From contig OY751493.1 of the NCBI GenBank assembly GCA_963565915.1, positions 4,340,001 to 4,404,000 of the forward strand: DNA of 64,000 nucleotides, in the 5' to 3' direction. This document shows positions 20,128-31,323 of the stretch, piece by piece; the first letter of the stretch is position 1; each line of letters opens with the position of its first letter. Made by a program: the position numbers and the translations under genes. Below the pieces are notes generated by a model. That model saw only the letters and a program-made list of their open reading frames with translations, made no database searches and was not told where the DNA came from. This DNA is from Entoloma clypeatum. Lineage: Eukaryota > Basidiomycota > Agaricomycetes > Agaricales > Entolomataceae.

Positions 20128-22310
20128 CTGCCGATGGAAATCACAGATCAAATCTTGAGCATTCTGAACATTAGCTCAAGGTTCCCATGTGTTCTCTTCT
20201 GGACCATATCCTTCCCACTGGACGAGGTACTGGATCTTTCCGCGGAACTTTCAAGAGTCTAGGATCGTAGACACATGGTACTCTTCTCGTCCTTCGACGA
20301 TGATCGGATCAGGGGCTGGTTTCTTTTTCTGGATGGCATACTTCGAAGTTTCATATGGTGACAACAGGGTCTCGTTGAACACAGGGTGAATCATCTTCCA
20401 AGTCTTCGGAAGATCAAGAAGGTACGCGCTAGCTCCTTTCTTCTCTAGGACCTTGAATGGTCCATGTCGGAGTGCATCAAGTTTCTTTGAGGGGCAATCG
20501 GTCCTGATGTTAGTTCCTTCCAGCCACACCTTTTCTCCGATGCGGTAGTCCTGAGACGGACTTCGCCGTGTGTCAACTGTCTTCTTCATCTGATCCTGTG
20601 CTTGTTTCAGCGCAGCATTGGCTTCTTCTCGTGCCTGTTTGAGTTTTTTCAAGAAGTTGTTGGCAGCCGGATTGGTATCTTCTAACACAAGCTCTCCCTT
20701 CCACGGATGTAAACCGTAGTTGAGGTAGAATGGGGTGTGCTTCATCGCCTGATGTTCTTTGTCATTGTACTGGAACTCTGCAATTGCGATCCATTCAGCC
20801 CAATCATCCTGTAGATGGTTGACAAAGTTTTGTAAGAACGCTTCCGTCTCCTGATGCGATCGCTCGGCCTGTCTGTCGGTCTGTGGGTGGTATGCGGTGG
20901 ACAGGTTCCTTTTGATCCCTAGCATGCGGCAGAGTATCTCCATGAACTTCGCGGCGAACTGCGGTCCCCTATCGCTGATGATCTTCTTGGGGATCCCATG
21001 AAGCTTCCATATCTGATCCCGATAGATCTTGGCTAATCCTTCAGCTGATAGTTCCACGGTTGTCGGAATAAGGTGAAGCATCTTCGAATGTCTATCTGTG
21101 ACAACCAGAATTGCATTTTTTCCATCAGATTCTGGTATCGGTCCCACAACGTCGATTCCTATGTCTTCCCATGGGTGACTTGGTGCTGCATGGGGATGTA
21201 GCGGAGCATGTCGCTTTTGTCGGTTAATCTTGTTGCATTGACAAGTGTCGCAACCCTTCACATACTTCTTCACATCATGCAGTATGGTAGGCCACCAGTA
21301 GGTGCGAGTGAGGAGTTCATGTGTCCAGTACTGTCCTGGATGTCCAGCCACTGGTGCATCGTGTGATTCGAACATCAATTCTTGTCATAATTGTGGATCT
21401 GGCGGGACATAGACTCGTTCTCCTGCATAGGTGATCCCATTCTCCTGCTGAAGCCAATGAGGATTCTTTTTTAGGCCCTGCGCTACTTCTGTCTCCATGC
21501 GGTTTGAACCCTTGATGCGTGTGATCCACAGATTTTCAATGGTCATGATGTTTCCAATTTTGATGGAATCAGATGTTTCACCCCCTTCAAAGAATTGTTC
21601 CTCCGTGAACATCTCACATCTTCTGATTCCAACCGTTTCAAGAATAGTCCCTCCTTGAGCATTTGGTCACTGTCCTGTGGTTCGAGTTCCGCTTCATACC
21701 AGGGTAAGCATGCAGGATGTCCGCTTTTGCATTGGTCTTGCCGGGCACATGCCGTAATTCGAAGTCATAGTCTTGTAACTTCATTTTCCAGCATCGCTGT
21801 TGTTAATTTAGGTCCTGAGGACGACGGAAATATTCCAGGTTCTTGTGATCGGTCAAGATTTCGAAACGCTCCCTGGCTTCGAGCAGATAGTGTCTCCAAT
21901 CTTTTAATGCTTCCATGACTGCCAGGAGTTCCTTGTCGTATATCTCATAATTCTGTTCGGCCGCGGACATGGTCCGCGACAAGAACGCAATGGGGTGCCA
22001 TTTGTCATCTTGCTTCTGAGAGAGTACTGCTCCAATTGCATAGCCCGATGCATCGGTTTCAACCCTGAACTGTCCCTCTGGTTTCGGTAATGCCAAGACT
22101 GGTGCTGATGTAATTGCCCATATGAGACCTTCAAAAGCTTGCTGCTCTGTTGGTCCCCAAGTAAATGCCGTACCGCCTGTGAGCGCGGTGAGAGGTTTTG
22201 CAATGTTTGAGTACCCTTCAATAAAACATTGATAGAAGTTAGCAAATCCAAGGAACTTCTGAACTTCCTTTTTTGATGTGGGTGCTTGCCAAGTCCGTTT
22301 AATAGATAAG
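20128..22310 (-). pseudogene. Gypsy F pol remnant
   Basis: Integrase and chromodomain are readable (20251-21378), RNase H at 21803-22096. Lesions: TGA at 21385-21387 in place of an Arg codon, a short deletion near 21620, a deletion near 21708, TAA at 21803-21805 in place of Gln, and loss of about 1.4 kb of protease/RT sequence near 22290. Not functional. Confidence 0.85.
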
Positions 22311-22995
22311 GGTCGCGACTTAGCATTGTTTAATCGGACCCTTTGGGAAAATCCTTCTCGTCGGCTTCTAAGATTGTGGTTTCATCATTCTCGGCATCTT
22401 CCTCAGACACCTTCCTAACCCTTCTGGAGTGCAGTTACGCGCGATATGGCCTTCTTGGTCACAGTTGAAACACTTGCGACCATCTTTCTTCTTTGGAGCG
22501 CTACAGTCTTTAGCCAGATGACCGAAGCGTTGACAGTTGTAGCAACGGGCTACTCCTGCTTTGTCAATTTCCATGGCTTTGCCCTGACCACCATAAGTGG
22601 TACCCGATCCGGTGCGCATGTCGCCACCACCTCGGATGACCAGTGCGTGTCCTTCCATCTGTCGTCCCTTGTTTCGGATCTCCTTTGCATAATCGGTGTA
22701 CATCTTGCCATCGCTAGCCACTTGTTCAGAGATTCTGCGGTTGATGTTTTTCTCTAGGATGTATTTCCCAGTTTCTTCGCCAAGGTTTGACAGTTTCAAG
22801 AGTTCTTTGAATTCATCCAAGAATTCATCAACGGTACGTTTCTCTTGTTTCAGGACTTTGAGTCTTGCTTTGGCAGCGACCAACTTGTTGGCAATGGAGA
22901 ATCATGTGGCGATATCATCGGAAAAACCTAGCCAGGTGATGTTCTCGTTGTCAACGGCAAGAGCGTCTAACTTGTTACTGGCCCAGTGTCTGCTG

Positions 22996-23305
22996 TGTTA
23001 AAGTTCCACCTGGGCGCTAGCCACAGATGTACTGAGCAACACAGCTACAGTGGAAGTACTCTACTTAACCGTTCTAGTCACTTACTTGGGTTGGAAAGGG
23101 TGAAACTGGTGAGAGCGGTTGAGGCTGGTAAGAGCGATGGAGCTGGTTAAGAGTCAAGAGACAACTTGTTGATATTGACAGTTTCCTGGTCTTATATACC
23201 GTACTACTGTTTGTACCAACCAAATAAGTATGTAATTGAAGATGTGTAAAGGTCACGTGATGTAATCTAATCTAATCTAATCTATGTGATGGAAAAGTTT
23301 CAACA
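22996..23305 (-). repeat. Copia 3' LTR (element G)
   Basis: 310 bp; first bases TGTTAAAG instead of TGTTGAAG. TATA and CACGTG are retained. Confidence 0.9.
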
Positions 23306-23374
23306 CCCCCCCATATTTAGTACATACTTCTAAATACATTTTTACTTTTTCCCATATAGGTACTCTTTCTTCGT

Positions 23375-26300
23375 CTAGTTTTTAAGTAATCCAAAGTACG
23401 GGATAAACTTGTTGAAGAGGATCTTCCCCAGATTCTTAGTTAAAAGGTCTGCAGGGTTATTCACTCCTTCGATGAATTCGACCGTAATAATTCCTTCGGA
23501 TACTTTTTCTCTGACAAAGTGGAATCGCACGTCGATGTGCTTGGATCGCTTCTCAGCTACAGGATTTGATGCGATAAAGACGGAGCCATTGTTGTCTCCA
23601 TAGATCGGAACTGATCCAATCTGCATTCCAAGTTCAGCAAGCATGCTTCTAAGCCATGTCACTGCGCGACTGCAATCTGATAGCGCCATGTACTCTGCTT
23701 CTGTGGAAGAGAGGGCAATGGTTTTTTGCACCGATGAAACCCATGTTACTGCTCCAGACGCCAGCGATATGAAGTAACCAGTGGTGGATTTCCTGGTGTT
23801 TTCGTCTGATGCCCAATCGGAGTCTGTAAATGCATAGATTCCTTTCCCAGAATCACCATCATACATGATCGCATAATCTTTTGTTGCCTTCAAATACCTG
23901 CAAATATCCCTTGCCACTTCTAAATGGCATTTGGTAGGGTTTGCAGAAAATTGGGACATTTTGATCACGGCAAAACAAATGTCGGGTCTTGTCCCGATCA
24001 TTAAGTACAACAGTGATCCGATGATGGATTGGTACTTGGATCTGAGTTCCGCATTGGGTTCATCTTCAGACTTCATGGGTTTGTAGCCCATCGGGAGTGG
24101 GGTGTGGGTGGCATTGGATTCGCTCATCCCCATTCGTGCGAGAATTTTCTCAAGGTAAGGTACTTGATCAATGAAGATCCTTTTCCCATGTTGCCTTATT
24201 TGGATTGAGAGAAATTCTTTCGGTTCCCCATTAGACACTAGGTGGCCTAGGTCCCTACATTCCCATGTTGTCATGAAGGCCTTCTTCTTTTCTAGCATGT
24301 ATTCTCGGTTTGTGCTGAGAAAAGCAGAGTCATTGACATAAATGACGGCGATTACAGTTTCCCCTTTGGTACTTGTGTGAATAAAAACTCCCACATCGGA
24401 GTGAAGCCGGACAAAACCGAGCTTTTTCATGGAGGAATCAAGTTCCCTCCACCAGGCTAATGCGGCCTGCTTAAGTCCGTATAGGGCTTTGTATAGTTGG
24501 TACACGAAGTGTTCTTTCCCTTTTACTATGTAGCCCTCAGGCTGTCGCATGTAAATTACCTCATGGAGTGTTCCATAGAGGAAGGCTGATGAGACGTCCA
24601 GGAATGTCATGAACCACCCTTCAAGGGCTGTCAATGCCAGAATCAACCAGATGGTCTCGTACCTCACTACTGGTGAGAAGATCTGATCGAAGTCAATCCC
24701 TTCTACCTGTGAGAAACCTTTTGCGACAAGGCGCGCTTTCAAATGCCCATCAGATTTTTCGTTGTAAACCCATTTGTTCCTTAGAGCTTTCCTTCCTGTA
24801 GGTAGGGGTACTAACTCTGTGATCACCCCGCGGCTTTTGAGCATGTCCAGCTCTTTTCGTTCTGCCGCATACCAATCTTCTTTGTTTGGAAGAGAGTATA
24901 TATCTTTGTGTGACATTTTGATGATGCCTACTTGGATAGAGATTGCCTCCATTAGGAGATCGTTCATCCATGCCGTTTGACTGCCTAATCTACATCTTCG
25001 ATCCATTTTTTCAAGATCAGAAGCAGGGGTGTCTTCCCCATAGATGCTACCTGGCATTCTCCGAACTCGTTGTTCCCTGATCAGTCGATCTGGTACTTGT
25101 TCGGGTTCCGGAGTGGGTACTCGTGGTTCATCATTGGACTCGCTAGACGGCAAGTCATTGTCTGATTCAGGGTGATCCTGTCCAGTGGGAACAGGGTCGT
25201 GAGGTTTTTTGTAATGACTGTCATTGTCGTCGTTTCTGGGAATGAGGTCCTCAAACTCATCAGCCGGTTCTGGGTTTTCCATTTCTGGATGGTTTTCTGG
25301 CAAAGGGTCGATGTGGCATCTAGGGTACTTGCTTTCATCAAAGATAGCTTTCTCACCCATGAAAATTGTATTAGTCTCAGGATCCATGAAACGGTATCCT
25401 TTGACCCCTGGTTTTGATCCAAGATAAATCATCAATCGAGATCTAGACTCCAGGGAATTTCTACATTTTTCCTTTGGGATATACACATATGCCTGACATC
25501 CGAAGACTCTGATGCTTGACATATCGTGGATCTCATTGGTCACCCTGAAGTAAGGGGTATTCCATTCGAGACGCTGCATGGGGGTTCTGTTGTAGAGAAA
25601 CACTGCATGTTCCAAACAGAATTCCCACCACATAGGGGGTAAGCACACGTCGAAGCGCAAGGCCTAAGATTTCTCCCACAGGGTTCGATTTATCCGTTCT
25701 GCTCTACCGTTCTGCTGGTGCTGATACGGGAGCGTGACGTCGATCAGAACTCCATGATCGGCAAGTACATCCTTGTATTCGTCAAACTCTCCACCTCCAT
25801 CAACTCGCCATTTTTTAGGAGTGGCAGCGAACTGATTCTGGATCATCGCAAGAAATTGTCGCAGTGCCGTGATGGCATCCAACTTCTTTCTAAGCAAGAC
25901 AACCCAGATGTGGGATGAAAAATCGTCCAAAAACATGAGGAAATATTTATATTTATGGTATGATGCCGTGGATATCTGTTTGAGATCGGAATGGATCAGA
26001 TCAAAGGTTTTGGTTGCCCTTGTCATCAAATTGGGATATGACTGATTCGGCATTTTCCCTTTGAGGCAACCTGTGCAACTTTCCTGTGATTTCTCACGTA
26101 CTAGTGTTTCAGGTACCCCTTTGGTACTGGTGGGAATCTTCTGGAGTGCTTGATTATTTGGGTGACCAAGGCGCTTGTGCCATGTTTCGACAGTGATTTC
26201 GCTCGAGATCGCATGAATCTGGTCATAGCATATTTCAGTGTCTAACCAGTAAATGGTTTGACCAAGGATGTGAGGCGAAAACTGGATTTTGTTCAGCCCT

Positions 26301-26946
26301 TTGGAGATGTTGATTTCTCCACAAGTCCCGTCTACTTTGTAACCATGGTTAAGGAAGACGCCTAGGGACAATAGACGTGTGTGTCCATGTCCGGGATGTA
26401 GAACACCGGTCTGAGAAGATGGGTTTTAACTTCCCCATTTAGGGTGTGCCGTACTGGAACGGCCCCAACTCCGAAAATTTCCAGTTTCTTCCCTTTAGCT
26501 GCAGTTTGGACGAATCGCTTAACCATGAGAGGTCTATAATATGCAAAGTCCTTAAACTCATAGGTGAAGTGTAAAGAGGCGCCAGAGTCTAATATCCATT
26601 GCGCGCGTTCTTTTTCCTTACAATGTGTACAAGAAGCAAAATGTTTAATATATTTTTTATGTAAATCACTGCTAAAGTGATCTACGCATTCTGTACTGGT
26701 ACTGGCTATTATATCATATGTCTGTTGAGAGGTATTGTTAGCTTTCTGCAATTGGTAAGGTTTAAGAAAGGGTTTCAACGCACCGTCTCGTCCACAAACT
26801 CGTCTGGCCCCATCCGTTCTTGGTCTATGTCCATCATCCGCAGTGATTGGTCTAACGGCGGAGTAACTTGATGCTGTTTTGCTGGCCTCTTGTCGATGTC
26901 TGGGATGATGGTATCCAAGATACGAAGGTTCAACCCAGAGGGTCAT
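23375..26946 (-). pseudogene. Copia G pol (protease, integrase, RT, RNase H), inactivated
   Basis: Long frame 25660-23375 (integrase end, RT, RNase H) and 26946-25667 (protease, integrase core). Defects: the RT motif reads YVND instead of YVDD (Asn codon 24332-24334, one G-to-A change), TAG at 25664-25666 in place of Gln, a frame break near 26365-26375, and TGA at 26943-26945 in place of Arg. RNase H (FTDSDWASDENT, SSTEAEYMAL) is intact. The protease motif ILDSGASLHFT is present. Confidence 0.88.
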
Positions 26947-26979
26947 GCGCCGATTTCTCGGGCGAGCTTTCGCACCTTC

Positions 26980-27438
26980 TCATTCTTTTTCCGGTACGGG
27001 GTCGCGACCCGACAGCTTGAAGGAGGCAGTGGCTTTGAAGTCGCCAAATATAGTGGCGGGGGAGACCTTCGAATAGGAATCTTTTAACGCCTTCCAGGTG
27101 TCCTTGATGTGCCTCCTGATAGCCTCGGAGACTTTGAGGCGGATAGAGCCTAGAGCCATGTCGTCGTCCCTTATCCAAGTCTTTCTTTCCTTGTGGAAGG
27201 CAGGTTGGTCGACGGTAGTGGTGACCACCGGAGGTTGAGTCGCAGACGTTGAGGTAGCGGAGGCAGGGGTGGAGACCGTGACTGTAAAGTCCGCGATGTC
27301 GGGGCGCTCAATGTCGCCGGATACAAGGCGCCAGACTCCTTGATGGAGAAGGTACGACTTCATCTTTTTGGCCCAACTCTGGTAGTTGATGCCGTCGAAG
27401 ACGGCGATGGAGTCGAGGGCGGAGCGAGAGGTAGACAT
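26980..27438 (-). pseudogene. Copia G gag with internal deletion
   Basis: Starts at ATG 27438 (MSTSRSALDS). After SGRDPVPE it jumps to EKVRKLARE, which in copy B lies about 200 residues later, so the middle and C-terminal part of gag are deleted. The remaining N-terminal part is close to copy A. Confidence 0.8.
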
Positions 27439-27797
27439 TTTTAATGAGTCTAAAAGGAGTTCTCCCAATCAGTGATGTTCTTGATTTTTAGAGAAAACAA
27501 ATAAATGATTTCTCATAACATATTCCCTTCAGGAATAGCGGTTGTGGGAAAAACCCTTTTTGTCAGAAGTGTATGAGATACGATCAATGTTTCCACATGA
27601 TGTGTACTAAGTCAATCCCCTTAGGGATGCTTTCATGACAGGTACTTGTCGTAATGACGTTCCCAGGTTTATATGTGAAGAAGTATGACTCAGAACCTAG
27701 ATCTTGCGATCGGTTCTCCTGTCAACCAGGGTAGAGTGGGCAGGTACTTGCTGTTGCCAGCGTTCCCAAGTCCCTCTGCTATCTGGGGCCCATAACC

Positions 27798-28109
27798 TAT
27801 TGAAGTTCCACCTGGGCACTAGCCACAGATATACTGAGCAACACAGCTACAGTGGAAGTACTCTACTTAACCGTTCTAGTCACTTACTTGGGTTGGAAAG
27901 GGTGAGGCTGGTGAGAGCGGTTGAGGCTGGTAAGAGCAATGGAGCTGGTTAAGAGTCAAGAGACAACTTGTTGGATATTGACAGTTTCCTGGTCTTATAT
28001 ACCATACTACTGTTTGTACCAACCAAATAAGTATGTAATCAAAGATGTGTAAATGGTCACGTGATGTAATCTAATCTAATCTAATCTATGTGATGGAAAA
28101 GTTTCAACA
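27798..28109 (-). repeat. Copia 5' LTR (element G)
   Basis: 312 bp; inner end TATTGAAG has lost the canonical TG. The primer site GGCCCATAACC (plus-strand reading) abuts at 27785-27797. Confidence 0.9.
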
Positions 28110-28301
28110 TGCCGGACCCTTCCATCATGCGGGATAGCACCGCAAGAATCTTCTGATCGTCTGTGAGGCTCTTTTGGAACCTGATGTATAGTTTGTTGGC
28201 TTTCCACCACTCGTCAAAGGTGTATCTGTCCTTGAACATCCCAGGATCCTTGATGATCTTGGATGTATCCATTGTTTGTACAGCCGGAGCTTCTGCCATG
28301 T

Positions 28302-29040
28302 CTAGAGTCTGCGGAGGAGAAGAGGGGTCGGGTTGTTGGGATGAAGATGGGGTTCAGGATACAGGTAAGGATTGAAAATGAGTCCCTGTTCTAGGCGTCT
28401 GTTCGATATCTGACTGCGTGGAGTCAAAAGTAAATTCGTCAGGGGACTCGTCGGCAGAATCGGTGGCAAAACGTTCAGAGTATTTCCTCTGTAAATCTCT
28501 AAGGAATCTCTGTTCCTGCACGTCTGTTGGTCGCAAGAAGGGGTCAAGTCTCTCGTTTCATGCCCAACGGTTGTACTCGGTCTGTTGTTCTTCAGTGGTG
28601 AAGTGGGCGTAGATCTGCTGCTTCGAGTAAGACATGATGATGTGGCTCTGGGACATCTTGATGTGAGCGTCCTAATCAATCTTCTGATAACAGTTGTCTG
28701 GACACCGATAAACTCTCTGATCTCTGTGATCTGACCTGTCTGAGGTCCTTCTTGAACGCGAAAGCTTTCGAGTTTGTTCTGTCAGGCATTGTAACGCACG
28801 ATCTGGTGTTGCCGAGCAAGATGGATGCTCTCTGCTATCTCGCCGTGGGGGCGATGCTTGTCGTTGTCTAGTTTCTCGTCAAGCACCTGCTGTAGGATGC
28901 GATGGATCTCCGATTCGATGTACTGCTGGATGAGTGTAAAATCGATACTGTCTCAAGGACTTAGCTCCTCCTGTTGGGCTTCTGGCGTGCTGAATGGGTT
29001 ACTGGTGAAGTCTTCAAAGAAGCGCGACGTCTTGACTCGT
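28302..29040 (-). pseudogene. Gypsy F upstream ORF (ORF1), degenerate
   Basis: Homologous to the 44498-43770 region of copy J. Stops are present in both frames, including the WARNE Arg codon changed to TGA and a TGA before DSIDF. The same lesions occur in element E, so E and F share ancestry here. Confidence 0.6.
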
Positions 29041-29090
29041 CTGGTAGTTGCTCTCTTCGCTCTGGGCCAACCTAACGAGATTTAGCAACT

Positions 29091-29492
29091 TGTTATGCTT
29101 AACAAACCATTCCAAGGTACGGGCAGAGTATGCAGGAAAGTGGAAAGGCGAAGAGCAAAGTGATTGCTAAATCTAAGGAATCTACTACAGTACAAGAGGT
29201 TTATATAGGTACTGACTATAGGCAGTAGCGGATGAGTCAGTACTGCGGAAGGCAGTGCACATGAGTAAGACGACTGCGGAAGGCTATGTACAGTGAGTAA
29301 GCTGACTGCGGAAAGCGAGTCAGCGCGGGAGCAAAGTACACTAAAGGGGATGGCGAAGTAATGTAATGAGTCAGACTGGAAATCGAAGGTTGTGAAAGTA
29401 GATATTAGACATAGTAAGCTCGTAAGAGGGCGCCGAGTCGGGCCAATAAGTAAAAGATATGATGTGGTCCTCATACCATAGAGTCCGTAACA
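29091..29492 (-). repeat. Gypsy 5' LTR, type II (element F)
   Basis: 402 bp, TGTTATGCTT...CCGTAACA. It shares the transcript-start half with type I LTRs but has a different, longer U3. The primer site AGATTTAGCAA lies just left, two bases from the edge. Confidence 0.92.
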
Positions 29493-29965
29493 GGATAGTA
29501 CGGGCAGTCTTGGCAGAGGTGAGCATATGCGTCTTCGTCAAACTTGTCCAGGAAAGTTTTTCCCCCAGGGTAGACTGATGCTGCACCTGTATACTCCTCT
29601 ATGAGAAACCCCCCCTCCACTAGTGCCGCTGCCCCACCTGCGTCATTGTCACCCAGGGCAAAGTTGCCTTCAAGTTCGCCAGTCTCAAGCCCATTGTTGA
29701 ATGGCTCCATGTCAACATCCATATCGACAAATCCATCATCGCCGGCGCCATTGGATACAGTTTGAGGCAGCCTACTGCTAGCGGGAGCCTGAGAGTGTGG
29801 CGGCAGCGGTGGTGGTGGTTTGCTTTGCTTGGACTTTTTGAATCTGTCATCATAACGTGAGCGGCAAGTAGAGACAGGCTGATTCATATGAAAAAGCACA
29901 GCAGATTCATTGGCAAAAATTTTGGCACAGCGTGGGCACCGCGTGTCCTTCGTAAAGTCTGCCAT
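29493..29965 (-). pseudogene. Plavaka-type (CACTA/EnSpm) transposase, 5' fragment
   Basis: From ATG 29965: a C2H2-like finger (CPRCAKIF ... HMNQPVSTC), a linker, and the conserved block AASVYPGGKTFLDKFDEDAYAH, which I recognise from the N-terminal part of basidiomycete Plavaka transposases. The frame runs into the gypsy F LTR at 29492 after about 157 codons, so the catalytic part is missing. The identification rests on family knowledge of this N-terminal layout. Confidence 0.7.
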
Positions 29966-30169
29966 GCGCCCTCGACGTGTCTGAGTCGCAGGTTGGATTG
30001 AGCATGTGATCTTCAACAACAAGAAAAGTCACATGGTCATCGTCAGCTTCGACGTTGACAACTACCAACCTTGCTTCGGTCTCGTTCCTTGTGTATTCAT
30101 TGTATTTTTGGTGATAGCAGCTACTTCTTTCTATGCACTGACGTCTTCTTACGAAACAGTCAACAGGTT

Positions 30170-31323
30170 ATGTCTCTATCCCTTCAACAATTAACTGATA
30201 CTGCTGCAACGCTACCCTCGTCCCTCGTCCTGGTATGCCCCCATCTCGTCTTGCCTGAAATCGCTTCTCATTGGTTATCAGGACTTTGTCCATTCTGCCA
30301 AACATGCCCAAAGCCTTCTCCAGAAGGCACGCCAGAAGCAAGAACGATCTCGACTTTTGAAGGAGTATGCCGACAGATGTGTCGAACACACTCTTCACTA
30401 TGCACAACTTGCAGATCGCCGCGTATTTGAAGCCGATCTGGAAATGGGCCGCCTCGCCACCATGCTTGAAGAAGACAGGCTTCTGGTGAATATGTTCTTC
30501 CCCATCCATGGAACATCCCATCTTGGATTGGATTCGAAATGGTATGTAACCATTTTTCTTACATTTTTTGCTGTTGTAATAGAATGTTACTCTAGATTAT
30601 GTTGTAACAGTCCCTGGGCATAGCACATTAAAAGTAACCTTGGATTAGCTTTTCGTACAAGTCGCCCCCCCCATGTTTAAGTAGGCTTCCGATATTTATG
30701 GGGATCGCATGAACCGGGGTCTCGGCCATCATCTCGGCCCATAAACTGAAATGAATGATTTTTTTTTTTTATTTATCCATGTAACGCCAACTCCCACAGT
30801 CAGCAATGCCAACTCCCGCAGGTTCAATGGAACAAGGTACGTCTATGGTTTCTGGACTTAATCAATTCTCCCCCGTCTAACAAGATCTCCCTAGAAAGAC
30901 GTCAGCTGCCTCCGCGGGCTTCACGTGGGAAGGGTGGGGCTCTCGAGAAGCTGCAAAGGGCCATAGACAACATACGCCCCGATCTTGTCAAGCCCCCTGC
31001 CCCCCTGAAGAGAAAACCATTGGCGGATGCTCCTGAAGATCTTGTCAAAAACGAAATGGCCCCACCGGCTCTGAAAAAGCGCCAAAGGCTCAAGGTAATG
31101 TATCAATGGTTACATCTATTAGAATGCTTCTGATATCGACATATAGACAAACCTTCCACAATTCGTCGCTCCTGTACCTTTGGTGACCAATGAAACCCCC
31201 TTGCAAGGCCCTGGTGAGCCCAAATTTGTCTGACTAGCCGATGATCAACGCTTCGGTTTCCAGATGAACAACGCCGTGATGAACGGGGTTGCACAATATG
31301 GTCTTCCGAATCCTACATCACAA
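30170..31323 (+). pseudogene. Hypothetical coiled-coil protein gene, 3' truncated by copia H
   Basis: Divergent from the Plavaka fragment (start codons 204 bp apart). Exons with good signals: 30170-30232, 30282-30541, about 30823-30836, 30895-31094, 31147-31213, 31264-31323. The second exon codes a Lys/Arg/Glu-rich helical segment (AQSLLQKARQKQERSRLLKE ... FEADLEMGRLATMLEED); a later exon is Lys/Pro-rich (RPDLVKPPAPLKRKPLADAPEDLV). Linkage between the second exon and the later ones is uncertain. Copia H starts within the last exon. No family is recognised; it may be a second gene of the Plavaka element or a host gene. Confidence 0.45.

Larger units (their letters stand above)
22996..28109 (-). 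mobile_element. Ty1/copia element G, complete but degenerate, nested in gypsy F
   Basis: Two LTRs (22996-23305, 27798-28109) enclose gag and pol in minus orientation. Flanks TGCTG (22991-22995) and TGCCG (28110-28114) are a target duplication with one change. The LTR ends have decayed (TGTTAA at left, TATTG at right). The C-run polypurine complement follows the 3' LTR. It is older than copia B by its decay. Confidence 0.9.
22330..28299 (-). pseudogene. Gypsy F gag, split by copia G
   Basis: N-terminus at 28299-28110 (MAEAPAVQTMDTSK), then 22995 down to about 22330 after removing copia G. Both CCHC knuckles are present (CYNCQRFGHLAKDC, CFNCDQEGHIARNC); the tail is shortened and the frame is disturbed. 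Copia G inserted after the codons for MMEGSG. Confidence 0.8.
20080..29492 (-). mobile_element. Ty3/gypsy element F, 5' LTR to pol, split by copia G
   Basis: Minus-strand gypsy copy: 5' LTR type II 29091-29492, upstream ORF, gag, pol remnant, breaking off at 20080 just before where ORF3 and the 3' LTR should be. It is interrupted at 22996-28109 by copia G. Most of RT is deleted: near 22290 the text jumps from the AFLG-like RT/RNase H linker directly to the gag-pol boundary. The pol 3' part is almost identical to 36355-38346, including shared stops. At the right it cuts into a Plavaka gene (next bases GGATA). Confidence 0.85.
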
